DNA of 64,000 bases from Hymenolepis diminuta (taxonomy: Eukaryota; Platyhelminthes; Cestoda; Cyclophyllidea; Hymenolepididae): NCBI GenBank assembly GCA_900708905.1, contig CAADRB010000001.1, positions 626,004 to 690,003 on the forward strand. The letters are read 5' to 3'. Both the position numbers and the translations under genes were made by a program. Position 1 is the stretch's first letter, and each line of letters opens with the position of its first letter. The notes below the pieces were generated by a model. The model made no database searches and had not been told where the DNA came from. It saw nothing but the letters and a program-made list of their open reading frames with translations. Positions 47,501-62,507 of the stretch are shown here, in pieces.

Positions 47501-49025
47501 CTTCTACATAACTAACAGTCCTTAATTAATCGTTGATTCTGAATATTTATTTACTGGGTTGAGAAGAATGGGCTTATAAATGATTTTGCTATGTGATTCC
47601 ACGTTCTCCTGGAGTAGTGCGATTCTTTAAATTTCAGTTACTCAAAAATTCAGCCTTTGGATTTGATTGCTTTTTGTCAGCATTCGTTATGATCCATAAT
47701 TTACTTTACAGAATGATTTGTGATCCCTTTGATAACGATATTTGTCTTTATTTGCTTGTATCCTCAATTAAATGCAGATGGTCATTAGAGATTTTAGTTT
47801 ACATGCTTTTTTTATTTTACAACAAATATTAAATACGGATTTAAGTACTTTTAATTTCGAGCGGCACAGCTGTAGTTCGTTCAAATTAAATAACTCTTAA
47901 ATAAAATGAACAATATTTGGGTGAAAAATATTACTGCTATTCAGTTATTATTTATGATTATTAAAACTTACTGAATTTTCGCATAATTTCATTTCGTCAA
48001 CTTTATCCACTTCAGCAAAGACAACGGGATGGTATTCCTTCAAGTCATTATGCTCAGCATTATTTATTTCACTTCTGATCCACCCGGGTAAACATCCATT
48101 TAAAAGATCCCATATTTCAATAACTGAAATATTACTAGGAAAAGGTAAAAAACCGTAATTAATTTACTGGAGCTCAAGGGAATAATTCGGCCATCCTGTC
48201 ATACATTCGAAAGCCGAAAACGTAGATTTTGACCTAAATACCGATTTGAAAAAATATTTTAAAATTACTCAAAAAGTGAGACTTTAAGAAGAGATTTGCA
48301 AAGAAGTGGAAGCCAAAGGTCATCAAAACTAAGCCATGGAAGCAATTTCTGATTATTTTCATCTACGAAGATGCAATCATCAATATCAATCCGTCTCCAT
48401 TTTCCCAAAACGTTCAGTCTGACCGAATATTTACCATTAGGGTTGTACAGATTTGTCACTGAATCCTTATTTGGCTTATATTGCGGGAAAATACACAGCC
48501 ATGGTAGAATATTACTACTTTATGATACTTGTGAATTCTAAACCATCCACTTACATATTCATTGATATTAGGCTTATTATATCAGGTATAAAATTGTTGA
48601 AAAGGGGCTGCATATTGGCTGGCAAATTCTGGAATGCCTCAATAACATCTAATATGTCTGGAAGCCTTGAGAATACATTTGAACGACCAGATGTTTCAGA
48701 TGGCCGGTAAGTTAGAGAATCAGTTGAGATTTCATTGAAGTATAATCCATATTCGGAGTCAATGAATAGCTTCTTTCCTTTTCTTATCTTTAACATAAAT
48801 ACAATTAGAATTAATCAAAATACATTAATATTTAAAAGAAATAAATAAATACGCAAACTCATTAATAAATTGTAACATTTTAAACATTTTTTATCAATTT
48901 TAATCCACCTTTTTAGTAGATTTCACTGATACCTTCTTTGCCGTTGATTGATTTTCCTCGCCTGTCCATGATTCGGAGCTTATTTCATGGTCTGACCACT
49001 CTTTCCAAATTATTTGTCCCTCCAT
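38571..49025 (-). CDS. ADGB: Androglobin (calpain-like and globin-domain protein)
   Basis: Androglobin is a large chimeric protein of testis and ciliated cells. Exons, minus strand: 48909-49025, 48555-48787, 48269-48514, 48168-48233, 47972-48134, 47070-47290, 46218-46233, 46029-46150, 45892-45955, 45739-45850, 45228-45667, 45004-45148, 42904-43541, 41094-41318, 39537-39675, 38999-39123, 38571-38921: 3423 bases, 1140 residues (human about 1667). Matches in order: N-terminus IIWKEWSDHEISSESW; calpain-like NPNGKYSVRL, KWRRIDIDD and DLWLPLLCKSLLK (about 140-198); MTGWPNYSLEL; GWLDIGDLWKYF and IRIFYKPEDIAFY (about 380-410); globin-like helices (about 520-690); SASWTYAYFGES; ALPSWNLKIYF; EKLAEAVNIRQEFLQAENL near the C-terminus. 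No QxGxCW protease site and no IQ motif are visible. Less sure: the 16-base exon, the acceptor at 39123 and the donor at 45004. Confidence 0.9.
40175..40530 (+). mobile_element. LTR-like repeat family B, copy a (ADGB intron)
   Basis: Aligns with 44580-44950: ACAATGCTTTGCCG, GGAAGTGTGATATC, ACATCAT, AATGATTAAT, then GACTAGTCTTGTCT. It contains TATAAATA followed by AATAAA about 40 bases on, the spacing expected of an LTR promoter and poly(A) signal. It lies antisense to ADGB in the intron 39676-41093. Confidence 0.55.
41319..42903 (-). other. 1.6-kb ADGB intron
   Basis: Between the 638-base exon and the next. A 102-codon minus-strand frame (41836-42144) is open but has no recognised motif and does not fit the flanking phases; taken as chance or decayed repeat. 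Confidence 0.45.
44580..44950 (+). mobile_element. LTR-like repeat family B, copy b (ADGB intron)
   Basis: Second copy of the element at 40175-40530, same orientation, in the intron 43542-45003. Its TATA and poly(A) motifs are less clear. Confidence 0.55.
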
Positions 49026-49524
49026 TTTAAATATACGCTATAACGTACAATGTGTACATTGTCCTTCGTCTGATCATTTTAAACGTAAGTAAAGAAATAT
49101 AATTATATTACCTAGAATTAACATATTCATCAGGAAAAAATATTCATACCGTTGAGCAGATCTAACTTCTATTTTATATATTCAGATATAGAGAAATGAG
49201 TTTTTAGGAATATTCAGTAACTTCATCCTGACAAAAATATCCATCTTTTCAAGTTCTTTCATTTCAATCTGACTACTACCGATTACTTACAATTTTGTGT
49301 TAACCACAATACAAATGATGTATGACTGAATAAAGGAACTTTTAATAGCCATCAAATATTATTAAAGACATATTTCTTCAAATTTTATTCCTGTGTTCAA
49401 ATGGTTTTCAGTTTCTTAATAAAAAATTATTACAGTTTATTTATGGTCTTAATATCAGTCGCATTTTTACATGAATCTTCACTAAATTGTATCTGCTATA
49501 GGTAGCAAATGTCTATCAACATCT

Positions 49525-49815
49525 GGCGACTAGAAATGATTTGCAACTATAGGATCTCCGCTATAGTGCCCATAGGCAATCCCGCTGTGTGTTTGCGGGC
49601 TTGCACATAGATACCTAACCAGGTGTCTATCATCACGCCGTGGCATCAACGTCGAGAAATGACTGATTTCTGACAATGAAACATGTTGTATGTGAACCTA
49701 ATTTACTTATTAATAAATTGGGGTGGCTTGCCTGCCATTTTCGGAACTGATCTGACGACCTAAGTGGCTTGACCTATTCCAAATCTTCGATCGATGTGGC
49801 CCCGGTAGGCTTAGC
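49525..49815 (-). repeat. Dispersed repeat R1, copy b
   Basis: Reverse complement of 8788-9065; shared blocks include CATCGATCGAA on the minus strand and the TTAATAAATTGGGGTGGCTT stretch. Confidence 0.75.
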
Positions 49816-50489
49816 GTTATTACAGTATTCATATGACTAATCGGCGTTTTAACGAGTTACTGACACAACCACCAATATGTAGACCTATTGCAATGAATAA
49901 TTACCGTGTGGCCAAAGAGCACATCTGAGCAGAAATACAAACCAATTGATATTCCGTTGCTGTGACCACGTTCATTACAACTTTGGTAAACTTAAACTTC
50001 CATCAAGTTTTCTAAATTATTTCAGGAAAAATTTTCCCTTTATTTCCTGCAAATTTTATTTAATGATTCGGTTCGTCTTCGGAGATTCAATCTGTCACTC
50101 ATAATCTGTAGATTACATCAAATACAGAAAACTTGATGCTATCCACTTGTTGAGTCAGTGTTTACTTACTGATCGAATATACGCATTCATCAGACCCTAT
50201 GTGTTTATATTCAATCCTAAACCATAAACGCATCCTTGGTAGACCCATAAATCATTTCACTATATCTCTTTCAATCCTTCGCACTTATTCTTTGTATGTA
50301 ATACAGCTCTTTAAGCAGCGATCCCTCTTATTTCCATCTTGTTGTGGTGAAGACCCAAAGAAGTTACAGGATTGATAGCTTAGCCAGACTGTTGACTCTT
50401 AGATAACTTGCTATCGCGTGTCCTCCTAAAACAAATTCATCCATGAACGTACAGAAAACGTTACTAAATATAGAAAAATAATAATTTCT

Positions 50490-50728
50490 ATATTTTTAAT
50501 TCGGTTTATTAATTTCCTTTTATTTGAACGTATTTATTTACGTTACGGCTATAATCGGAGCATAATATAAATCGACCTATCGATATGAAAACGTGCGTCT
50601 TATTTTGATATGGTGGCTTGGACCGTTTTGTGTTGTGGTGTTGTCGGGTCGCATTTGTAACTAATGCAATTTCTTTAGGAATCTAAGAGTCGGTTACGGT
50701 ACCTTTCAGAGAGGAGCAAACCATAACA
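50490..50728 (+). mobile_element. LTR family A, solo copy
   Basis: Contains AAACGTGCGTCTTATTTTGA, TATGGTGGCTTGGACCG and GTTGTGGTGTTGTCGG, and ends CATAACA. No retrotransposon body adjoins it. Confidence 0.75.
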
Positions 50729-51384
50729 AATATGTAGAATTATTAAGTGGGAAAGTAGGAACGGAGAATTTTGGGAGAGGATAAATGCAAGTGTTAGCTA
50801 AAAACGTCAGCACATGGTTGATACAATTAGGAGGATTGAATCAAAGTACACATTTTGTGCTTGCCGATTTTCTTAAAACTCAATACTTCGGCATAAATAG
50901 AACTCCGCAGAAAATTCAAATATGGTTGACAAACTGTAATAGAATATGCTGCAAACAGTGTGGAGCTTTCAAAGCGTTGATTTTGGACATACGAGGTTTG
51001 TCACAATTATCTATATTATGTAACTACTTCTAGGTCGTTCTTAGTAAAGTATAAAATTACAAATATATTCCTTGATTACTATCAAGTATTAAGGAAAAAG
51101 TCGACTGCTGCTTGTGTCCTAATCCGTGTTCAAATATGTAAATACTAAACTTTACTTGCGCATAGGTGACTCGATTTAGATAACTTTATTTTAACAGGTA
51201 TTTTATTAATGTAAATGGATGGTTTATTTACCAAGGAGATTATAAGACAATTTGCTTAGTGAGAACGAATATCAAATAGACGCCGTTATAGAAATTAAGC
51301 ATTTGTTATTGACTACTATTGTTCAGTTTCTGTTATAGACAGCAGATGATAATCAATAATTGGCCGTCGATAAGATTTGACAAC

Positions 51385-51610
51385 GCTATCCGTTGGCAGT
51401 CAAACTGTGTGTGTGTGTGTGCCTGCGTATTTGCAAGTAGATGTCTCCATAGATATAATCATTATGCGGGGACATCAACGACCAGAAATAATTGATGTCT
51501 CACGAAGAAAAGTTTTGTCATAAACACAATTGCGTATCAATAAATTGGGATGGCCCCCCGACCGCCATTATGCTAATCTAGCGACATGAGTAACTTGACA
51601 TATTTGTTCT
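51385..51610 (-). repeat. Dispersed repeat R1, copy c
   Basis: More diverged copy; the TATCAATAAATTGGGATGGC block and the following CCGCCATTATGCTAATCTAG stretch align with copy b. Confidence 0.6.
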
Positions 51611-52317
51611 ACTCTTCCATGAGCACGGTGATCCTTTTATACTGCCTATTAAATATATATGGCCTTTGTCCAAATTGCAATATTATCATTTTCCCAACCA
51701 ATAAACTGATGAGATAAACTGCAAACTACTGTTTTAGTGAACGCGATAAACTTTTTTTAATTTATAAACTCTTAAATGTTATTAGTGTAAAGATAATCAA
51801 TGTCCATAATACGAAGTTCTATTTAAGGATAGTGTTTAAACGGTTTTCGTGGAAAAGAAAAATATCCCATTATATTTGTATCAATCTTGCGTATATATGA
51901 CAGTCAGGTTGATAAATTGTTAAATATGAATAATTTCAATAAGATGAATGGCTATCGCAATGACTGCAACACTTTTATGTACTGTGTACAGATAATATAC
52001 CTCCTAAAATACAACGCTGAAAACAAACGATTAAAATTAACATCTGTTTCATTACCTGTAAATCTACACACTTTATTTCTCACTATTTTCTATCAGAAAA
52101 AATTAGAAAGTGTTTTAATGATCAATCTTAGGCGTATTCTTCAAGGTTGGCAAACTGTTATTGGTCGGTTTCCATTAGTCCGATGTAAAAGTTATTTCTG
52201 ATTTTGTCATCTCTGTTTGTGTATGCTTTGTGGTTCTCCTAGAAGTAATGGAAAGACGTGTCTCACTGATTTTCTCACCTCTTTCAAATAGAAGTAAATT
52301 TTTAATTATATTAATGA

Positions 52318-56468
<4,151 letters not shown>

Positions 56469-56564
56469 GGGCTGAAACAGGTAGCCAAATGGGAGTGTAT
56501 AATAGAGTCAAGATGTAAGGAATCTCACTTTATTTGAATTTTGTAAGAATTGAGTTGTTATCTT

Positions 56565-56830
56565 TCTCTTAAGACGTACGATACAATTCATAATTCTCCT
56601 TTGTTCCAAGGATCAACCTTTATTATTTGATCTTCGGGTTTCTGGGTGAGCCCAGGTTCGTCGCGATATTCAGAGCCTGTTGACCAGTTAATTTAATTGA
56701 ATGGTTGATCTTGCCACTGATTCATTTGTATTTTCTTAAAGCCATGAGTAGGCAGGTGAGATCAGCAAAGACGTTTCAGGCATAGCAAGACTTACCAGAG
56801 TTCATTCAAGGTGAATCTACCATAATACAT
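56565..56830 (+). repeat. Dispersed repeat R4, copy b
   Basis: ATTCAGAGCCTGTTGACCAG and TTCATTCAAGGTGAATCTAC match 20290-20510; the leading part also matches 60175-60345. Confidence 0.7.
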
Positions 56831-59243
56831 TTGTGTAGGTTTAATAAAGAAATGTAGATAACTTTATATGGAGAAAGATAAGCATGTACGTAACACCTGA
56901 TTAAGGTCTTTATATTTGCGATTACAATAATGCTTTTACTTAATTAGTAGAAATTCGCACTGCTTTTTCTGTTTACTGTTTTTTGTTACTTAAGTCTACT
57001 CTACAGTTATAAGTTTAGACTACCGTGGAAACAGACCCAGAGGGAGGACAAAATTCCAGCAACTCAAAAGCGTTTATCGGCTAAATTTCGCCTCTTTATA
57101 ATTTTTTGTGCTGTAGAGAACTGGGTACTCAGAGTAGAGAGAGAGAAAAAAACACCTGGAGATAACTAAGCTGACTGTTATTGAGTAACAGCAATGATAA
57201 TGGAAAAGGAGTCATAGAGCATAGGTCTGAAGTTAATAGGGCGTAATTTTGAAGAGATTGTAGACAGCCTAGTCGAGTCAAGCTGATTCTGTGATTGAAA
57301 ACGACAAGTCAAACTGACTTCACTGATCGACACGGGTGTTGGTGTCAGTTAAGGTCAATTTGAGTTGAGGCTTAAACGAAAAGAGTAAGTTCGAGTTGAT
57401 TTAAAGCAGGAGTTCGAAGAAAGATAGGTTAGTTAGAAATTGAATTATGAAAATTTTGAGAAGAACTGATTTAAGATTAAAATGAGGAAATTTTCATGAA
57501 GATTTGACTCAAGTTAAAAATACATCAGCTTAGTGAATTGACACCCTTAAATACTTTGTTATGGGTGAACAAAGTAGAAGGGAGTAATTATCGACTGTAA
57601 TTGATTTCTATGTAGCTCCACGTGAATAGAGATCGATTTGACTTTGTCATGACGTGAAATAGATCACAATAACTGGGAGAAGAGATTGTTATTAGCACTA
57701 GGTATCTTAAATATACAAAAAGTATATTTTTGGGTGGCTTTTAAAATTCTATTCCCTTGGAGGTCATTATCTGAATTGACATAGCTCGTTATATCTGCAG
57801 CAAATTCCAAATTGGAAAGTTCACTTGATCCACACTGGTTAGGGCTTTCCAAATGGATTTTTTTACTTCATTGCCTCTTAAGTAAGCTCTACAAGATAGT
57901 TGCTCGTATGAGCTCGGTAAACGTCATTGTCTGCGTGTATAAGTCAATGTTATATCTAAAAATGCTAGGGGACTTTGGGATTTTTCATATGAATAAGTAA
58001 ATATGATTGCAATAATTATGTGGTTCCGATAATTGCCATGGAATTGTAATTTATGTTTTCAAATCAGAAGAATGCCGCTTGTATGGGTTTCGTTTTCTTT
58101 ATTATTTCCTTATTATTACCTATGGCAAAGAAAAAGAAATTCACTATTTAAATCAGTGGAAATTATACGCATATATATACATATATATATGTGTATATAT
58201 TTATAGGATTTAATAAAATATTTAATAGAGGTTGGGGTGAAGGACAGTGTATGAACTCAATTAGAAGTAGAGAATAAAATTCAGAACATCGAAATAGTTG
58301 TACTTCATATAGGTTTTACATTCTTCAACTCATGCAGTTGATAAGTACAGTTAGTTGTATCATTACTTAATCCTCTAAAGGTTTAAATCCCAGTAGTTTT
58401 CGTATAAGTTTCGAAATGGTAGTTCAGATTTTCTCTATATCACTTTACCCAAGAGCAGCTATTCATTGATAACCAAGATATTTCTAACACAGAGTCCACA
58501 CAAGGCGATCACTAACCGATCAATCCCCAAGTGATAAATAGCTCGTACATTTATGTCTACATATGGGTAGTGTTGCTATTTGGAACGGAAATTCTTCAGC
58601 CTCCCATCAAAATAAACTTGTGCGTCTGTTCTCTTTAGTGTCTGTAATAGTATCGTCCCTCTAACTTACTCTAATTTGCTTGAATTCTTGAGTGTGGCTG
58701 TAACCGTTCTAATTTTCTATAATTGAAAGAATGTTGTCCAATCGATTCCTTGAATTCTATTCTACGATATTAAGCAATACGGTAGGAGACAGAAATGAAT
58801 ATTTTCGATACCTTGAACAGAAATCGTTCCTCAGGCTATTTGATTACAGTTCTTCACTGCCCTCACTCGGGAATCCTCCTCATTGTTATTTTACTTGCCG
58901 CTGTCACTTATTCATTGTTTATCTTGCATTTTTCATTGAATCCAAAATTTTTGTTTATTACTTGGAAGTAAAATAAAGGGGAAGGTGAGGTAAAAGAACG
59001 GCCATGTGACTATCTTGCTACTGTTTTCGTACATCTTCAGAATCTTCGTTTACATATATCTATGTGTATACCACTTCATTGCATTGAATAAACTACAACT
59101 AGTAGTAATTTTTCATAAATGTGTGTAGAGATAGCTGCTGTAACGTATTATCGCACATCACGTACGCGCAAAACATTCATCATACACTTTACGCACACGC
59201 TGTTAAAATAGAGAAAGTTCTTCGTTTTTTTAATTAAATTATT

Positions 59244-59255
59244 CCCCCCCCCCCC
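59244..59255. repeat. Homopolymer run of 12 C
   Basis: A poly-C tract in otherwise AT-rich DNA; a likely site of length variation. Confidence 0.9.
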
Positions 59256-60174
59256 GCTTTGTGCCATTATGTGCATTGAATAAGAATGTCTTCCAAACGA
59301 GATTGCAGTTTAGAATATTTATTAAAGAACATCTTATAGATAAGGTAATGTAAAATGAAAGGACATAAAGAACTATCATAGTATGAAAAATGGGTCAAAA
59401 AGCGTTAAAGGACAAAAAAAGTTGGAGGAAGTGACCATCTTACTGCAGCTGCCACTATCCTCTCCCACAGCATTGGGTTTTGACTGAGTTATATCTCATG
59501 TTCTAGCCAATGGCCACTGTTCAAATGAACTGGTTAGCGAGGTCGCCAGCTTAGCTTGGTGGCTCTCGAGGTGCTAGAGCTAGAGCTTCAGTATTCTACG
59601 GTCATGTCGTATCTGATATAACTGAGGTTGTTTCCGCAATATTGCTAGATACCCACTGATGTTAAATAATTATGGTAACGGTTGCTCACACTCAGAAGAC
59701 TTGTAACTCAAGCGACAAATTTGCTTATATAGATTTGTGGTACTAGGAAATGATTGACTACTCCGTTAGTCGATAACTACTTCAATGACAATATTCTATT
59801 TCCTGACATGGGAGGTCAATAATTCATAACCTATTGCACGAAGGATGAAGCTAGTGAACTTTGCTTATATGCATCAAAAATATTTCCATTGGCATCCTAA
59901 TAGTTTACTAAATCGGATAAACACGGTATCGGTACATAAATATCTCTGGTTAATGTTACGATTATTTAAAGCGATATTCAGTCGGAGCTAATTGCACATT
60001 TTAGCTAAGTATCTTTGCAAATGGGGTCCAATGTTATTCCTATTACCCATAGCAATGCAAATAATCGTGAGATGGCATGTGAACGCGTAAAGCAGCCAAA
60101 TAGTTCAGTAAGGGATAAAACGGGGGTATTCGAATAAAGGTATATGATGAAATCGATTTTTAGAGTTTTATTTT

Positions 60175-60345
60175 TTTCCCACTTTGCATAGGAAATATAT
60201 CTCCTTTATTCAATAATATTTTCTGATGTTTCAACCCCAATTTTCATGATTTGTCTCTGAGTTTCTGTGTGAGTTCATGTCGGTGATATTCAGACCTTAT
60301 TTCCTTTATGATTGGTCTTGTCACTGATTCACTAGTATGTCGTGC
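60175..60345 (+). repeat. Dispersed repeat R4, copy c
   Basis: Shares CTGAGTTTCTGTGTGAG..., the GTCGGTGATATTCAGACC block and CTTGTCACTGATTCA with copy b. Confidence 0.6.
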
Positions 60346-62447
60346 TCTGGGAAGAAATCATAATGATTCTCTAAATATAAGTGGTTTCTCGGGCGACAGA
60401 TTTTTCGATTACTACTTTTGCAAGCTCCTATCTAGTAGGGATATATCTGCCATATTATTAGCTAACTGGGAAGCTAATCAGAGGCCTAAATACGGGTTAT
60501 TTGCAAGCAGAAGGTACTTTCCTAAGCCATTATCTACTACTGTCCTACATATGGGACAAAGAATTTAGATTTAATCCATTTAAACAAAAAAGTTGCTTCT
60601 AGGATTTGCACGTGGGACACATAATTTCCAATTCAATATTTACGGAGGGGAGGAGAAACGCAAATTCGGCAGTTTCATTCGCGAAACCAGGATTTCCATA
60701 TAGTTGCAGTTAGAGCCAGTTTGTCCTTAAAAGTTTTATTCCTTGAGATTTTGAGACTGGTTAGAGCATAGCTTTCAAGTTAAGTGCACGAAAATTCTAG
60801 TAGATGCCGGTTTTCAAGGTCGAAGGTCCTTATTCGTTTGCATGTTTTTGATCTCATCCAGTTAAAATTTGTCTGATTTCAAATAATGCACCCCCGAATA
60901 CATCAAGTTTAAAAGGTTGTATGGCGGCATCATTCCTATCTTTAGAGTTGCTAGCATGTTTTTCCCTTTAGTGGTCAAGATTGCAGAATGACAATAACAA
61001 ATGTGATTTTATAGATCACATTATAATATAAATGCAAAATCGAGTGTGGATGCACATTTGAACGTCTAGAAATCTTTATTGAGAGCCAATTAAGTCATTC
61101 TGTACTGACACACCGTCGGATTAATTTTTGTATTTGGCATTACCAAATTAATCTCATTTGTTTCTAAATCCCACTTCGAATGTAGCATTTTTGGGGACCT
61201 GAGATAGGTTCAATCAGTAAGGACATCCAGTTACCGGAATATCCAACCATATGACTACGGCTGATTAATAGGGAGGAGAGGGGGAGGGGATTCTGTCAGA
61301 ATTTGAGTTTCTAGCCGGAACGGTTCTATTATGCTGCTGTTCTCTCCAAGGCGAGTATTGGGAAACACTACTCGAAATGGGCTCGGGAGCTATTTTTAGG
61401 GTAACCGTGTTACAGATTTTCTTAAGTTCACTTATTTCTAACCCGAATGTTTGACTAACAGTTACTTCACTTTCCTCTATTGTGTTATTGTGTTGTTAGA
61501 CTTGGAAAACTGTATGTAACTAGCCTTATATGTCTCTTGGATCCGAATATCTATGTCAAATAGATATTGGTGTTGATGTTATTGGATGTGTAGGTGTCAA
61601 CTGTGCACTTGGAAAACACGCCAATCTACGGTCTCTTTATTAATATAGTTTTGCTTGTTCCACCTCTCTAACTTCTCATTATTGGTGGTCTATGAGAAAC
61701 CAGAAGGGTGATGTCCCTACCCCTACATTGTTGTCCCCTAAGCTCACTTTCTTCCTTTATATCTCTCAGTAGCTGATTGACATTAGTGAAGATGTTTAGA
61801 TTACATCTAGTTCAAGTCTTCCTATTAGGGATTCGAATAGGATAATATTCAATGCTTCAAACGAGGAGGCTGGAGAGATTGATTTTGAAGCTTGATAAAA
61901 TATTTCCTTTCTTCAAAACTCCTTAAATGGTAATATGCCTTTTCGCTTTTGTCGTACAAAATTCCTTTTTTTTAAAATTACTACAAATCACGTTTTACAA
62001 AACCTTGTTTTGCAGGCATTTCTGCAAAGTTAGTTTTCTCCGGTTCTAAACATTTTTTGTTAGAATAACAATCTAATGGCTATTTTGCATTCCAAAAAAG
62101 GCATCTTTACAAAATTCCTCTCCATGTTAGTTCATGTTTATACCCCCCCAACCCCATGAATATTTATGTTGAGTCGATATATGTGTAAAAGTAAAAGGTA
62201 GATTTAGGTTAAGGTCATAAACAGAAACCAAACCTAAGTATGTTTGTAGTTAGATAGCTTTTCTGACCGTAAATGCATATATAACTTCCCCAATAAATTT
62301 ATCTATTATATGTATATAAATACTTCTGATATAAGTTAAACTGTATCCTATTAACCTTGTACCTAATTGCATCCTAACTTCGCAAACCTTGTGTATTCAG
62401 TGTAAATACAAATTTAGTGTTCTGATTCACTTATTTCTTCCTTACAG

Positions 62448-62507
62448 AATCCTCAAGAAGTTCAGAGCCCCTTTGAGGTATTGAAAACGGTCCCGCCCAG
62501 GTACTAA
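62448..62507 (+). CDS. PFKFB: Alternative terminal exon of PFKFB
   Basis: A pyrimidine-rich tract and CAG acceptor precede NPQEVQSPFEVLKTVPPRY-stop. Entry is in phase 0, exactly what the PFKFB exon ending at 56384 needs, so it could replace the seven-residue tail at 56445. An inner donor (CCCAG|gtacta) could further splice to an acceptor at 62595, giving a Cys/Trp/Tyr-rich tail of about 47 codons (CAYGIACWSERCAF...) ending near 62742. PFKFB genes in animals commonly use alternative C-terminal exons, but here only phase and splice signals support it; it could belong to another gene. Confidence 0.45.
   Translation, partial: NPQEVQSPFEVLKTVPPRY

Larger units (their letters stand above)
56469..62447. 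other. Downstream region or giant last intron of PFKFB
   Basis: Nearly 6 kb without a recognisable gene. Holds repeat R4 copies b and c, a (TA/CA)-rich tract near 58170-58200, a run of 12 C at 59244-59255 and a piece resembling R2 at 59515-59575. Short open stretches (58731-58976, 60308-60568) lack motifs. Confidence 0.5.

Noticed and set aside
51706..51726. CTGATGAG, a possible hammerhead ribozyme core
   Set aside because: The required GAAA partner and flanking stems at correct spacing are absent.
58380..58400. GGTTTAAATCCCAG, tRNA T-loop-like
   Set aside because: No matching acceptor stem, D-arm or anticodon arm could be drawn around it.
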